64,000 nucleotides of DNA from Oryzisolibacter propanilivorax (GTDB lineage: Bacteria; Pseudomonadota; Gammaproteobacteria; Burkholderiales; Burkholderiaceae_C). Shown here in pieces: positions 1-8,878 of this stretch. The number at the start of each line of letters is the position of its first letter. Position 1 is the stretch's first letter. The DNA is taken from NCBI RefSeq assembly GCF_900103645.1, contig NZ_FNHP01000004.1:186001-250000 (forward strand), in the 5' to 3' direction. The notes under the pieces are model-generated. The model had not been told where the DNA came from. It ran no database searches and saw only the letters and a program-made list of their open reading frames with translations. The position numbers and the translations under genes were made by a program.

Positions 1-2
1 AG

Positions 3-35
3 GTGCGGCGCGGGGTCTTGAACGCAACCCCCTGA
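3..35 (+). CDS. possible 3' end of an upstream gene (partial)
   Basis: The first bases can be read in one frame as the last ten codons of a gene ending at the TGA at 33-35 (read as V-R-R-G-V-L-N-A-T-P-stop). The only support is position. The R3 repeat that follows begins in the same way just after the fau gene near 12,700, where its CCCCTGA string also carries the stop codon. The stretch is too short to recognise a product, and another frame gives a stop at 19-21. Confidence 0.25.
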   Translation: MRRGVLNATP

Positions 36-118
36 GACGCCTGCGGCGTCTTCCCCCTTCTCTGGCGCGCTGCGCGCTGGGAAGGGGGACTCACCTGGCG
101 GCCTGGCGGAGCCAGATC
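26..118 (+). repeat. R3 repeat, copy 1 (hairpin)
   Basis: This is a short repeat that starts with CCCCTGAG, continues with a GC-rich hairpin, then CCCCCTTCTC and its partner GAAGGGGG, and ends near a second GGCGGAGCC-type stem. Related copies lie at 12,691-12,785 and 18,983-19,060. All three lie just after the 3' end of a plus-strand gene. It may work as a terminator or be a mobile palindrome; the sequence does not decide. Confidence 0.6.
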
Positions 119-124
119 CGCGGG

Positions 125-290
125 TGCCCTGGCGGGGTGGCGCCGGTGCCGGGGCGAGTGCCAGTGGCGGGCCGATGCTGGCGCTGGACTGAGGCAGTAT
201 CGATGCCGGTGCCGGTGCCGGTGCCGGGGCGGATGCGGGTGGCGCTGCCATTGCTGGCATCAATGCCAGTGCCGGTGCAGACCGTGCAGC
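125..290. repeat. GGTGCC-type tandem hexanucleotide tract
   Basis: The region upstream of phhA is made of imperfect GGTGCC/GATGCC/GGTGCA units, with a perfect run of the hexamer around 203-228 and degenerate units on both sides. Apart from this tract and the R3 repeat, positions 1-324 hold no gene I can support. Long open frames crossing it arise from the repeat's lack of stop codons. Confidence 0.6.
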
Positions 291-324
291 AGCGGTCGGG
301 AAGAGACAAAAAAGGAGACTTGCC

Positions 325-1152
325 ATGGCCGTCGAACCTGTCGTTTATGGCGCCAGCGAGCGTCCGCCGCGTGGCGACTACAGTCGCGCCCGCGACGACT
401 ACACCTGCGCGCAGGACTGGTCCGCCTACACGGCCCAGGACCACGACACCTACCACCGGCTGTACGAGCGCCAGAGCGCGCAGCTGCCGGGCCTGGCCAG
501 CCAGGCGTTCATCGACGCGCTGCCGTCGCTGGGCGCCAAGGAGCGCATTCCGCGCTTCGACGACGTGAACGAGCGCCTGACACGAGCCACCGGCTGGCAG
601 CTGGTGGCGGTGCCGGGGCTGATCCCCGAAGTGCCGTTCTTCCAGCTGCTGGCCGAGCGCAAGTTCCCGGTCACCGACTGGATCCGGCAGCCCGAGGAGT
701 TCGACTACATCGTCGAGCCGGACGTGTTCCACGACCTGTTCGGCCATGTGCCGCTGCTGTTCAACCCGGTGTTCGCCGACTACGTGCAGCGCTACGGCGA
801 GGGCGGGCTCAAAGCTGCGCGCCTGGGCGCGTGCGAGATGCTGTCGCGCCTGTACTGGTACACCATCGAGTTCGGTTTGATCCGCGAGGACGGGGCCTTG
901 CGGGCCTATGGCGCGGGCATCCTGAGTTCGGCCGGCGAGCTGCCCTACGCCGTGCGCAGCCCTGAGCCGCGCCGGCTGCCGCTGGAGCTGCTGCGCACCA
1001 TGCGCACGCGTTACAAGATCGACAGCTACCAGCAGACCTATTTCGTCATCGACAGCTTCCAGCAGCTGTTCGACCTGACGGCGCAGGACTTCGCGCCGCT
1101 GTACGCGCAGCTGCAGGGGCTGCCGGAGTTCGCGGCGGATGGGCGGGATTGA
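325..1152 (+). CDS. phhA: phenylalanine 4-monooxygenase
   Basis: This 275-aa protein has the size of single-domain bacterial phenylalanine hydroxylases. These convert phenylalanine to tyrosine using O2, non-haem iron and a reduced pterin. The iron-binding triad is visible as H136 and H141 in the FHDLFGHVP motif and E182 in YTIEFGL. The N-terminal regulatory ACT domain of animal enzymes is absent, as expected for bacteria. A strong ribosome binding site (AAGGAGA) lies 7 nt before the ATG and fixes the start. No pterin-carbinolamine dehydratase (phhB) is adjacent. FolM, which can supply tetrahydromonapterin, is about 23 kb downstream. Confidence 0.95.
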   Translation: MAVEPVVYGASERPPRGDYSRARDDYTCAQDWSAYTAQDHDTYHRLYERQSAQLPGLASQAFIDALPSLGAKERIPRFDDVNERLTRATGWQLVAVPGLIPEVPFFQLLAERKFPVTDWIRQPEEFDYIVEPDVFHDLFGHVPLLFNPVFADYVQRYGEGGLKAARLGACEMLSRLYWYTIEFGLIREDGALRAYGAGILSSAGELPYAVRSPEPRRLPLELLRTMRTRYKIDSYQQTYFVIDSFQQLFDLTAQDFAPLYAQLQGLPEFAADGRD

Positions 1153-1286
1153 AGCTGGGCGCGGGCAGGCTGGATCGGCCGGCAGCCTGGCGGCGGTCAG
1201 CTGGTCAGCTTGAACGAGTCGGTCAGGCGGCTCCCCATGCCTGACGCCTGCCATGGAACCTGCGGCTGACGCCCCGCCGCCCGTTC

Positions 1287-1335
1287 GCCCTCGCCCCCGC
1301 CAGGGGGAGAGGGAGGGGTGAGAGGCCGCCCCACC
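1287..1335 (+). repeat. R4 palindromic repeat (GGGGGAGAGGG type)
   Basis: A GC-rich palindrome with the core GCCAGGGGGAGAGGGAGGGG sits between the convergent phhA and hydrolase genes. A near-identical forward copy occurs at about 22,304-22,352 and an inverted copy at 22,378-22,424, inside the second large repeat element. The position between convergent genes would suit a terminator, but it has no clear T-tract. Confidence 0.55.
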
Positions 1336-1349
1336 CCGAAAATTCAAGC

Positions 1350-1404
1350 CAAATCCACCCCCAGCCCATATTCCACAACGGCCTCCAGCTACGTTTTTCA
1401 TAGC
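1350..1404 (-). repeat. R1 repeat, overlaps the hydrolase stop codon
   Basis: Read on the minus strand it begins GCTATGAAAAACGTAGCTGG, then AGGCC, and closes with the GGGCTG half. It matches the R1 family listed elsewhere in the window. Its TGA, within GCTATGA, is the stop codon of the alpha/beta hydrolase gene, so the repeat starts inside the last sense codon. Confidence 0.65.
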
Positions 1405-2315
1405 TCCAGCAGTCCCAGGGTGTGCTGCACCACCCGCTTGTCGAACGCCAGCTCGACATGCGCCGGCGCCTCCAGCCGGTGCTCCTCAGCCCCCTCCAGC
1501 CGCGCGGCCGTATCCGGGTAGACCACGTTGTCACACCCCGAGCGCCAGCACACGAACAGGCGCCGCCGCGCCGGCGGCTCGTCCTGCGCCAGTTGGCACA
1601 GCCAGGGGCTGTCCAGGCGCATCTGCATACCACTGGGGCCCTGCGCGTGCCGCGCCGCCCAAGTGCCGCGGTGCGGCGTGCCGATGGTGACCACGCGGTG
1701 CACGCGCGCCTGCGCATCCGGCATGGCACGCAGCCAGGCGCGCACCGCCAGCCCACCCATGCTGTGCGCCAGCACCAGCGGCGGCTGGCCGGTGGCCTCG
1801 GCCATGCAGCGCACGGCGGCGTCGATCGCCGCCGCGTAGCCGTCGATGCTGCCGAAGGCGGGCTCCAGCGTCATGACCACGTGCGGGTGGCCACGCGCGC
1901 GCAGCAGGCGCTGCCAGGGCTGCCAGAAGCCCCGGTTGCACAGGAAGCCGTGCACCAGCACCACGCCGCGCGCGCCGCTGCCCGGCGTGCCCGGCGCGGG
2001 CAGCCAGTCGGGCACGGCCTGCGCGCGAAACGGCTGCCACCAGCCGAACACGCGTGCCGCCCAGGCGGCCTCGGCCCACCAGGCGCGCGCCAGCGCGGCC
2101 GCGCCCGGCGGCGCTTCGCCGGCCTGGCGGCGCACCCGCGCCATGACCAGGAACTGCGGCAGCATGCACAGCCGCGAGGCCAGCGGCACCAGCAGCCAAC
2201 CGGCCGCCGCCAGCCAGGGCGAAAGGCGCCAGGCCCAGGCCATCCACAGCGCCAGTAGCACGAAATGCCACGCCACCAGCCAGCGCTGCCAGCGGGCGTT
2301 GCTGATTTGCTTCAT
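1398..2315 (-). CDS. membrane-anchored alpha/beta hydrolase (lipase-like)
   Basis: About 305 aa. Two hydrophobic segments (about residues 13-30 and 33-56) suggest membrane anchoring. The catalytic part follows with an oxyanion-hole motif VHGFL near residue 121 and the nucleophile elbow AHSMGG with Ser about 185. The later GTPHRG motif is typical of triacylglycerol lipases and esterases, and a C-terminal His in the APAHVELAF region may complete the triad. I chose the ATG at 2315 because a GGGAGG site lies 6 nt upstream. In-frame ATGs at 2321 and 2339 are less well placed. Convergent with phhA and divergent from fadD. The substrate is unknown. Confidence 0.8.
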   Translation of the reverse strand: MKQISNARWQRWLVAWHFVLLALWMAWAWRLSPWLAAAGWLLVPLASRLCMLPQFLVMARVRRQAGEAPPGAAALARAWWAEAAWAARVFGWWQPFRAQAVPDWLPAPGTPGSGARGVVLVHGFLCNRGFWQPWQRLLRARGHPHVVMTLEPAFGSIDGYAAAIDAAVRCMAEATGQPPLVLAHSMGGLAVRAWLRAMPDAQARVHRVVTIGTPHRGTWAARHAQGPSGMQMRLDSPWLCQLAQDEPPARRRLFVCWRSGCDNVVYPDTAARLEGAEEHRLEAPAHVELAFDKRVVQHTLGLLEL

Positions 2316-2466
2316 CCCCATCCTCCCTTGCTTGAACATGACGGCGCGCTGCAGTCACCCGCGCGACCGGCGCACATCGGGCAAGCCCGGTGGCCCGCGC
2401 CGGCGCGGCCTCCCACAATCGGCGGTCATTTTGTGCAACCTGCGCTTTCCGAAGGAACACTGGCAT

Positions 2467-4155
2467 ATGGCTTCCCGCATCTGGCTTGAGCATTACCCGC
2501 CCGGCGTGCCGCACGACGTGGACGCCGACCAGTACGGCTCGGTCGCGCAGCTGCTGGAAGAATCCTTCGCGCGCCACGCCGAGCGGCCGTTTTCCGTGTG
2601 CATGGGCCGCTGGATGACCTACGGCGAGCTGGACCGGCTGTCGGCGCAGCTGGGCGCCTGGCTGCAGGGCCTGGGCCTGCCGCCGGGCGCGCGCGTGGCC
2701 CTCATGCTGCCCAACGTGCCGCAGTTCGCGGTGACCATGGCGGCGGTGCTGCGCGCCGGCTACACCTGCGTCAACGTCAATCCGCTGTATACCGCGCGCG
2801 AGCTGGAGCACCAGCTCCAGGACTCGGGCGCGCAGGCCATCGTCATCCTGGAGAACTTCGCCCACGTGCTGGCGCAGATCGTCGACCAGACCGCTGTGCG
2901 GCACGTGGCGCTGGCCTCCATCGGCGACCTGATGGGCCCGGTGCGCGGGCGCTGGCTGAGCTTTGCCGTGCGCCACCTGGCCAAGATGGTGCCGGCCTAC
3001 GAGATCCCGCTGACCGGCGGGCGCCAGGTGCTGCGCTTTCCCCAGGCGCTGGCGGCGGGCAGCGGGCGCACGCTGCAGCGCGTGCCCGTTGCCAGCGACA
3101 GCCCGGCCTTTTTGCAGTACACCGGCGGCACCACCGGCCTGGCCAAGGGCGCGGTGCTAACGCAGCGCAACATCGTCGCCGCCACGCTGCAGGCCGAGGC
3201 CTGGTTCGCGCCGGCGCTCGCGCGCATCGGCGACACGGCGCGCATCAACAGCATCGCCGCGCTGCCGCTGTACCACATCTTCGCGCTCACCCTGTGCCTG
3301 CTGGCCATCCGCCAGGGCTCGCACATGACGCTGATCCCGAACCCGCGCGACATCCCGAAGTTCGTCAAGACGCTGGCCGAGCGCCCCTTCCACCTGCTGC
3401 CGGCGGTGAACACGCTGTTCAACGCGCTGCTGGCCAACCCGCAGTTCCGCCAGCTGGATTTCTCCAGCCTGTGCGCGTCGCAGGCCGGCGGCATGGCCGC
3501 CAGCGCGGCCACGGCCGAGCAGTGGCAGCAGGTCACCGGCAGTACCATGATCGAGGGCTGGGGCATGAGCGAGACCTGCGCCATCGGCACCAACAACCCA
3601 GTGAACAACACGCACTTCACCGGCTCCATCGGCCTGCCGCTGCCGGGCATCGACATCGCCATCAAGGACGACGCCGGCGCCGACGTGCCGCTGGGCCAGC
3701 CGGGCGAGCTGTGCATCCGCGGGCCCAACGTCACGCCCGGCTACTGGCAGCAGCCCGAGGAGAACGCGCGCGCCTTCACCGCCGACGGCTTCCTGCGCAC
3801 CGGCGACGTGGCGGTGATGGACGAGCGCGGCTACAGCCGCATCGTGGACCGCAAGAAGGACATGATCCTGGTCAGCGGCTTCAACGTGTTTCCCAACGAG
3901 GTCGAGCAGGTCATCGCCCGCTGCCCCGGCGTGCTGGAGTGCGCCGCTGTCGGCGTGCCCGACGCCAGCCAGGGCGAGGCCATCAAGGTCTTCATCGTGA
4001 AAAGCGACCCGCAGCTGACAGAGGACACCGTGCACCGCTGGTGCCACGAGCAGCTGACCGGCTACAAGCGCCCGCGCCACATCGAGTTCCGGGACGAGCT
4101 GCCCAAGACCAACGTCGGCAAGATCCTGCGCCGCGCGCTGCGCGATGGCGCCTGA
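2467..4155 (+). CDS. fadD: long-chain fatty-acid--CoA ligase
   Basis: 562 aa, an AMP-forming ligase of the ANL superfamily that activates fatty acids to acyl-CoA through an acyl-adenylate. The P-loop-like motif YTGGTTGLAKG begins near residue 218. The DGFLRTGD motif (about 439-447), the hinge motif DRKKDMI, and the C-terminal PKTNVGKILRR with the catalytic Lys are all present. The start is preceded by GAAGGAA and gives the conserved FadD beginning (M-A-S-R-I-W). The last 11 bases overlap the next gene, so the two are probably co-translated. Confidence 0.93.
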   Translation: MASRIWLEHYPPGVPHDVDADQYGSVAQLLEESFARHAERPFSVCMGRWMTYGELDRLSAQLGAWLQGLGLPPGARVALMLPNVPQFAVTMAAVLRAGYTCVNVNPLYTARELEHQLQDSGAQAIVILENFAHVLAQIVDQTAVRHVALASIGDLMGPVRGRWLSFAVRHLAKMVPAYEIPLTGGRQVLRFPQALAAGSGRTLQRVPVASDSPAFLQYTGGTTGLAKGAVLTQRNIVAATLQAEAWFAPALARIGDTARINSIAALPLYHIFALTLCLLAIRQGSHMTLIPNPRDIPKFVKTLAERPFHLLPAVNTLFNALLANPQFRQLDFSSLCASQAGGMAASAATAEQWQQVTGSTMIEGWGMSETCAIGTNNPVNNTHFTGSIGLPLPGIDIAIKDDAGADVPLGQPGELCIRGPNVTPGYWQQPEENARAFTADGFLRTGDVAVMDERGYSRIVDRKKDMILVSGFNVFPNEVEQVIARCPGVLECAAVGVPDASQGEAIKVFIVKSDPQLTEDTVHRWCHEQLTGYKRPRHIEFRDELPKTNVGKILRRALRDGA

Positions 4156-5083
4156 CGCCGCGCCGCTCCTGGCCCTGCCGCCCGGCGTCAGCGTGCTCGA
4201 GCGCGGCTGGCTGTCGGCCAACAACATCCTGTTCGAAGACGCGGGCGAAGGCGCCGCGCTGGTCGACAGCGGCTACTGCGCGCACGCCGCGCAGACCGTG
4301 GCGCTGGTCGAATCCAGCCTGGACGATGCGCCGCTGGCGCGCCTGCTCAACACCCACCTGCACAGCGACCACTGCGGCGGCAACGCCGCGCTGCAGGCGC
4401 GCTGGCCGCAAGTGCGCACGCTGGTGCCGCCGGGCCACATCGCCCAGGTGCGCGCTTGGGACGCCGAGGCGCTGGGCTACGTACCCACCGGCCAGGAATG
4501 CCCGCGCTTTCGCGCCGACGGCGTGCTGGCGCCGGGCGGCAGCGTGCCGCTGGCCGGGCGGCCGTGGCAGGTGCACGCCGCGCCGGGGCACGACCCACAC
4601 GCGGTGCTGCTGTTCGAGCCCGTGTCGGGCGTGCTGATCGCCGGCGATGCGCTGTGGGAGAACGGCTTCGGCGTGGTCTTCCCGGAGCTGTCGGGCGACG
4701 GCGGCTTCGCCGAGGTGGCGGACACGCTGGACCTGATCGAGACGCTGGCGCCGCGCCTGGTCATCCCCGGCCACGGCGGCGTGTTCGATGACGTGCCCGC
4801 TGCCCTTGCGCGCGCACGCCAGCGGCTGGCGGCGTTCGTGGCCGAGCCGCGCCGGCATGCGCGTTACGCCGCCAAGGTGCTGCTGAAATACAAGCTGCTG
4901 GAATGGCAGCGCCTGCCCGAGGCCGACGCCCGGGCCTGGCTGCGGGCCACGCCCTACATGCAGCTGCTGCACCGCACGCATTTCGCGCAGCAGACGCTGG
5001 ACGACTGGGCGCACGCGCTGGCCCAGGAACTGACGGACGGCGGTGCGGCACGGCGTGAGGACGGCTGGTTGATCAACGTCTGA
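4145..5083 (+). CDS. metallo-beta-lactamase-fold hydrolase
   Basis: 312 aa with the zinc-binding motif THLHSDH (His71, His73, Asp75, His76). Further candidate ligands are in the APGHDPH, IAGDALW and IPGHGGVF segments, as expected for a dinuclear hydrolase of the glyoxalase II/MBL type. The start overlaps the fadD stop by 11 nt. Coupling with an acyl-CoA ligase suggests a thioester or lactone substrate, but that is inference. The C-terminal third (about 220-312) looks helical and is lineage-specific. Confidence 0.85.
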   Translation: MAPDAAPLLALPPGVSVLERGWLSANNILFEDAGEGAALVDSGYCAHAAQTVALVESSLDDAPLARLLNTHLHSDHCGGNAALQARWPQVRTLVPPGHIAQVRAWDAEALGYVPTGQECPRFRADGVLAPGGSVPLAGRPWQVHAAPGHDPHAVLLFEPVSGVLIAGDALWENGFGVVFPELSGDGGFAEVADTLDLIETLAPRLVIPGHGGVFDDVPAALARARQRLAAFVAEPRRHARYAAKVLLKYKLLEWQRLPEADARAWLRATPYMQLLHRTHFAQQTLDDWAHALAQELTDGGAARREDGWLINV

Positions 5084-5196
5084 ACCATCGGACGCGGCTC
5101 GGGCGTCGCGGAAAAGCGACAACCGGGCGGCCGCAGGCGCGCTGTCAGGGAGGTCCGACGAGAAAACACGCCATTTTTCCCTGCCGGCAAGCGAAC

Positions 5197-5215
5197 GATA
5201 TTGATTCTCAACAAT
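5197..5215 (+). promoter_or_regulatory. Fur box (iron-responsive operator)
   Basis: The stretch GATATTGATTCTCAACAAT matches the 19-bp Fur consensus (GATAATGATAATCATTATC) at roughly 12 of 19 positions. It contains the inverted repeat TTGA-TTC-TCAA and is markedly AT-rich against its surroundings. It lies 70-88 bp before the receptor start, the usual position for Fur repression of siderophore receptors. Confidence 0.75.
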
Positions 5216-5284
5216 AATCGCGCTGATACACGCCATCTGTCCCGAGGTCCCACGGACCTCTTTTCTTTTGTGTTGACCCGTTCC

Positions 5285-7603
5285 ATGTCCACTTCCTCCC
5301 TCAAGAAGCCCAGGAGCCTGCGCTTGGCCAGCGGCGGCGTTGCCGCTGCCGCCGCCCTGCTGCCGCTGTCCGCCCTGGCCCAGCAAGCCCAGTCCGCGAC
5401 CACCCTGCCCACGGTGACGGTGCAGGAGCAGAAGATCGATCCGAACCCCAACGCCGAGGTTGGCGCGCCCTACAAGGCCAAGACCTCGGCCGACAGCCGC
5501 CACACGCGCCCGCTGGCCGAGACGCCGCAGACGATTTCGGTGGTCACTGGCGAGGCCATTCGCGACGCCGGCCAGACCGACCTGAAGCAGATCCTGGCGG
5601 TGCAGCCCGGCATCACGCTAGGCACCGGCGAGAACGGCAACGCCTTTGGCGACCGCTACATCATCCGCGGCCAGGAGGCGCGCTCGGACGTGTTCGTCGA
5701 CGGCCTGCGCGACCCCGGCATGACCACGCGCGAGAGCTTCGCCATCGAGCAACTGGAGATCACCAAGGGCCCGAATTCCAGCTTCGCCGGCCGCGGCTCG
5801 GCCGGCGGCGCGATCAACGCCATCACCAAGCAGGCGACCACCGACTACAGCTTCAACCGCATCAGCGCCGGCGTGGGCACGGACAGCCACCGCCGCCTGA
5901 CTCTGGACGCCAACAAGGTCTTCTCCGAGACCTTCGCGCTGCGCGCCAACGGCCTGCTGTCCAGCGAGGGCGTGCCGGACCGCGACCCGTCCAAGCGCCA
6001 GCGCAACGGCCTGGCCCTGTCGGGCCTGTGGAACGTGAACGAAGACCTGTCGGTCACGCTGGACTACTACGGCCTGCGCGCCAAGGACAAGCACCCGGAC
6101 CTGGGGCACTACCTGGCCGGCACGGCGCCCAACCGCTATCCGGCGCGCGGTGTGCCGGTGTATGCGCAGGACAGCGACTTCCTGAAGTCGGACGTGGACA
6201 CAGTGACGGCGCGCGTCAACTACCGCTTCACGCCGGATGTCAAGCTGACCAGCCTGACGCGCTACGGCGAGTCCAAGAACAGCTATGCCACCACCGGCGC
6301 CTCCAGCGCCACGGTGCTGGACGCTGCCAACAAACCCATCGGCACCGCCGCCGCGATCGACGCCGGCCACACCGGCTGGCAGGAAGTGGAGTACTTTGCC
6401 CATCAGAGCAACCTGCGCTGGGACAAGCAGATCGGCGGCCTGAAGCATGAATTCGTCTTCGGCCTGGAATACACCGACCACAAGGTGCTGTCGGGCAACT
6501 ACGGCGTGACCAGCACCGCTGCGACCAACTGCCGCACCTCGGGCCGCAACGGCCCGCAGAACAGCTACTGCATCACCGACCCGAATGGCAACGTCGTGGG
6601 CAACCTGGGCAGCCTGGCCGGGCGCAGCTACGAGCGCCGCGACTGGAGCCGCGACTGGCGCGTCAAGACCTTCGCCCTGTCGGCCATGGACACGGTGGAC
6701 CTGACCGACCGCTGGACGCTGTTCGGCGGCCTGCGCGCCGACCACTACAAGCTGACCATGCTGACGCAGAACAACACCACCGGCGCGCAGACCGGTGACT
6801 ACGCGTTCAGCGACACGCTGGCCAACGGTCACCTGGGCGTGAGCTTCAAGATCAACCCGGCGGCCATGGTGTATGCCAGCTTCGGCACCGCGCAGGACAT
6901 CAACGGCGGCGAGCCCGACACCGGCACCAGCAGCGGCTACGGCGGCCTGGTGGTGTTCGAGGGCAAGGCCGCCGGCGCCAAGCCCGAGACGTCGAAGAAC
7001 TTCGAGCTGGGCACCAAGTTCAACGTGCTGGACGACAAGCTGCTGGCCACCGCCGCCATCTTCCAGACCACCAAGAGCGACGTGATGGAAGGCGCCAACT
7101 ATGACGCCGTGGGCACCTTCAACACCGGCAAGAACCGCGTGCGCGGCATCGAGTTCGGCCTGGCGGGCAACTTGACGCCGCTGCTGGAGGTGCAGGGCGG
7201 CGCCACGTTCATGAAGTCCAAGGTGCTGGCCTCCAGCACGCCGGCCAACGTGGGCAACCCGCTGTCCAACTTCGCCGACCGTTCGGCTTACCTGCAGGGC
7301 AAGTACCACCTGACGCGCAACCTGGAGATCGGCGCCGTGGCGCGCTACGAGAGCAACCGCTGCGGCGGCCAGCCCGACACCGGCGCCGGCTACACCGCCG
7401 ACGGCCACTGCTCGCAGCCCGTGCCGTCGTTCAGCGTGTACGACCTGTTCGCCACGTACCGCATCAACAAGAGCGCCAACCTGCGCCTGAACGTGCTGAA
7501 CGTGACCGACAAGGACTACTTCACCGCCGTGTACCGCTCGGGCGCCTTCCTGTACAAGGGCGACGCGCGCGCCGTGCGCCTGACGCTGAACCTGGACCTG
7601 TGA
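5285..7603 (+). CDS. TonB-dependent siderophore receptor (Fiu/PiuA type)
   Basis: 772 aa. A signal peptide ends at about residue 32 (LSALA-QQ). A TonB-box-like TVTV follows, then the plug domain (ETPQTISVVTGEAIRD... through the GRGSAGGAINAITK segment) and a long beta-barrel. The protein ends in a short beta-strand, L-T-L-N-L-D-L. It imports ferric siderophore across the outer membrane using TonB energy. Resemblance to the catecholate receptors Fiu/PiuA is supported by a downstream piuC. An upstream in-frame TTG at 5201 lies inside the Fur box, so the ATG at 5285 is preferred. A terminator follows at 7660-7700, yet the next two genes continue in the same direction. Confidence 0.9.
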   Translation: MSTSSLKKPRSLRLASGGVAAAAALLPLSALAQQAQSATTLPTVTVQEQKIDPNPNAEVGAPYKAKTSADSRHTRPLAETPQTISVVTGEAIRDAGQTDLKQILAVQPGITLGTGENGNAFGDRYIIRGQEARSDVFVDGLRDPGMTTRESFAIEQLEITKGPNSSFAGRGSAGGAINAITKQATTDYSFNRISAGVGTDSHRRLTLDANKVFSETFALRANGLLSSEGVPDRDPSKRQRNGLALSGLWNVNEDLSVTLDYYGLRAKDKHPDLGHYLAGTAPNRYPARGVPVYAQDSDFLKSDVDTVTARVNYRFTPDVKLTSLTRYGESKNSYATTGASSATVLDAANKPIGTAAAIDAGHTGWQEVEYFAHQSNLRWDKQIGGLKHEFVFGLEYTDHKVLSGNYGVTSTAATNCRTSGRNGPQNSYCITDPNGNVVGNLGSLAGRSYERRDWSRDWRVKTFALSAMDTVDLTDRWTLFGGLRADHYKLTMLTQNNTTGAQTGDYAFSDTLANGHLGVSFKINPAAMVYASFGTAQDINGGEPDTGTSSGYGGLVVFEGKAAGAKPETSKNFELGTKFNVLDDKLLATAAIFQTTKSDVMEGANYDAVGTFNTGKNRVRGIEFGLAGNLTPLLEVQGGATFMKSKVLASSTPANVGNPLSNFADRSAYLQGKYHLTRNLEIGAVARYESNRCGGQPDTGAGYTADGHCSQPVPSFSVYDLFATYRINKSANLRLNVLNVTDKDYFTAVYRSGAFLYKGDARAVRLTLNLDL

Positions 7604-7659
7604 CCCTACCCGCCTCCGCCCGGCCTGCCCGTGCAGGAGGGCGGCCGGCTGGTCCAGCG

Positions 7660-7700
7660 GCCCGCCGCAGGCGCCTCACCGGCCCTGCCGCGGGCTTTTT
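7660..7700 (+). terminator. rho-independent terminator after the receptor gene
   Basis: The arms GCCCGCCGCA and TGCCGCGGGC pair at 9 of 10 positions and are followed directly by five Ts. It lies 57 nt after the receptor stop codon. It may separate the receptor from the following two genes or attenuate read-through into them. Confidence 0.7.
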
Positions 7701-7756
7701 GCATTCAAAATGCTCGCATGTCCTGACAGACAAACCATAGTTTGCTATCAAATTAG

Positions 7757-8878
7757 ATGGAACCGGAACGCCTGCCAACCGGCCTGTTCAACGCCGCGGA
7801 CTACGAGCGCCTGGCGCCCGCGCACCTGCCGGCGGACCGGCTGGCCTACATCGCCGGCGGCGGCGGCTGGGACACCACCGTGGCCGCCAACCGTGCCGCC
7901 TTCGCCCGCTGGGCGGTGCTGCCGCGCCTGCTGCGCGACGTGCGCGGCGGACACACGCGGCTGCGGCTGGCCGGGCAGGTGCTGCCCCACCCTTTCCTGC
8001 TCGCCCCGGTGGCGCACCAGCGCCTGGCGCACCCGGACGCCGAAGTCGCCACCGCCCGCGCCGCCGAGGCCACCGGCACCTGCCTGGTCGCCAGCACCCT
8101 GTCGTCGCAGCCGCTGGAGGCCATCGCCCAGGCGGCGGGCAGCGGCGCGCGCTGGTTCCAGCTGTACCTGCAGCCCGAGCGCGCGCACACGCGGGACCTG
8201 CTGGCGCGGGCGGAAGGTGCGGGCTTCTCCGCCATCGTGCTGACGCTGGACGCCAGCATCCAGCTGCCCAGCCGGAGTGCTCTGGCGGCCGGCTTCGTGC
8301 TGCCGCCCGAGTGCACGGCCGCCAACCTGGCCGGCTACCCGCCTTCCGCCCCCGCGCCGCTGCGCCCGGATGACAGCCGCATCTTCCAGGGCGCCATGCG
8401 CCATGCGCCGACCTGGGACGATCTGCAGTGGCTGCTGTCGGCCACACGGCTGCCGGTCTGGGCCAAGGGCGTGCTGCACCCCGAGGATGCGCGCCAGCTG
8501 CAGGCGGCCGGCGCGGCGGGGGTCATCGTCTCCAACCACGGCGGGCGCAGCCTGGACGGCGCGCCGGCCAGCCTGTCCATGTTGCCTGCCGTGCGCGCCG
8601 CCGTGGGCGCCGACTTTCCCGTGCTGCTCGACGGCGGCATCCGCAGCGGCCAAGACGCCTTCAAGGCGCTGGCGCTGGGCGCCGACGCCGTGCTGATCGG
8701 ACGGCTACAGACCTATGCCCTGGCCGTGGCCGGCGCCCTGGGCGTGGCGCACCTGCTGACCCTGCTGCAGGAAGAACTGCAGGCCTGCATGGCCCAGGCC
8801 GGCTGCGCCGCCCTGGCCGACATCACGCCCGACGCCCTGGTGCCCTGCCCCGATCCCCTTCCCACATCGCCATGCTGA
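7757..8878 (+). CDS. FMN-dependent alpha-hydroxy-acid oxidase/dehydrogenase
   Basis: 373 aa, a TIM-barrel flavoenzyme of the glycolate oxidase/lactate dehydrogenase family. The catalytic His261 and Arg264 lie in [10 protein letters not shown]; family members usually have Gln where Ser265 is here. The FMN-phosphate region [20 protein letters not shown] and the final GRL segment are intact. The substrate cannot be read from sequence. The gene sits between a siderophore receptor and piuC, and its stop overlaps the piuC start by 7 nt, so it is probably part of the iron operon. A partial R1 repeat (TTTGCTATCAAATTAG) lies directly before its ATG. Confidence 0.85.
   Translation: MEPERLPTGLFNAADYERLAPAHLPADRLAYIAGGGGWDTTVAANRAAFARWAVLPRLLRDVRGGHTRLRLAGQVLPHPFLLAPVAHQRLAHPDAEVATARAAEATGTCLVASTLSSQPLEAIAQAAGSGARWFQLYLQPERAHTRDLLARAEGAGFSAIVLTLDASIQLPSRSALAAGFVLPPECTAANLAGYPPSAPAPLRPDDSRIFQGAMRHAPTWDDLQWLLSATRLPVWAKGVLHPEDARQLQAAGAAGVIVSNHGGRSLDGAPASLSMLPAVRAAVGADFPVLLDGGIRSGQDAFKALALGADAVLIGRLQTYALAVAGALGVAHLLTLLQEELQACMAQAGCAALADITPDALVPCPDPLPTSPC

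Noticed and set aside
125-290. Possible CRISPR array upstream of phhA
   Set aside because: The units are contiguous hexamers without spacers, so this is a simple tandem repeat, not CRISPR.
91-1401. 436-codon open frame on the minus strand covering phhA
   Set aside because: It is antisense to a clearly recognised gene, has low-complexity Arg/Ala/Gly composition, and runs through the tandem repeat. High GC makes such shadow frames common.
5618-7408. 596-codon minus-strand open frame across the TonB receptor
   Set aside because: It is composed almost wholly of V/A/G/R/Q/H residues expected from the complement of GC-rich codons and has no recognisable motif. The receptor on the plus strand is unambiguous.
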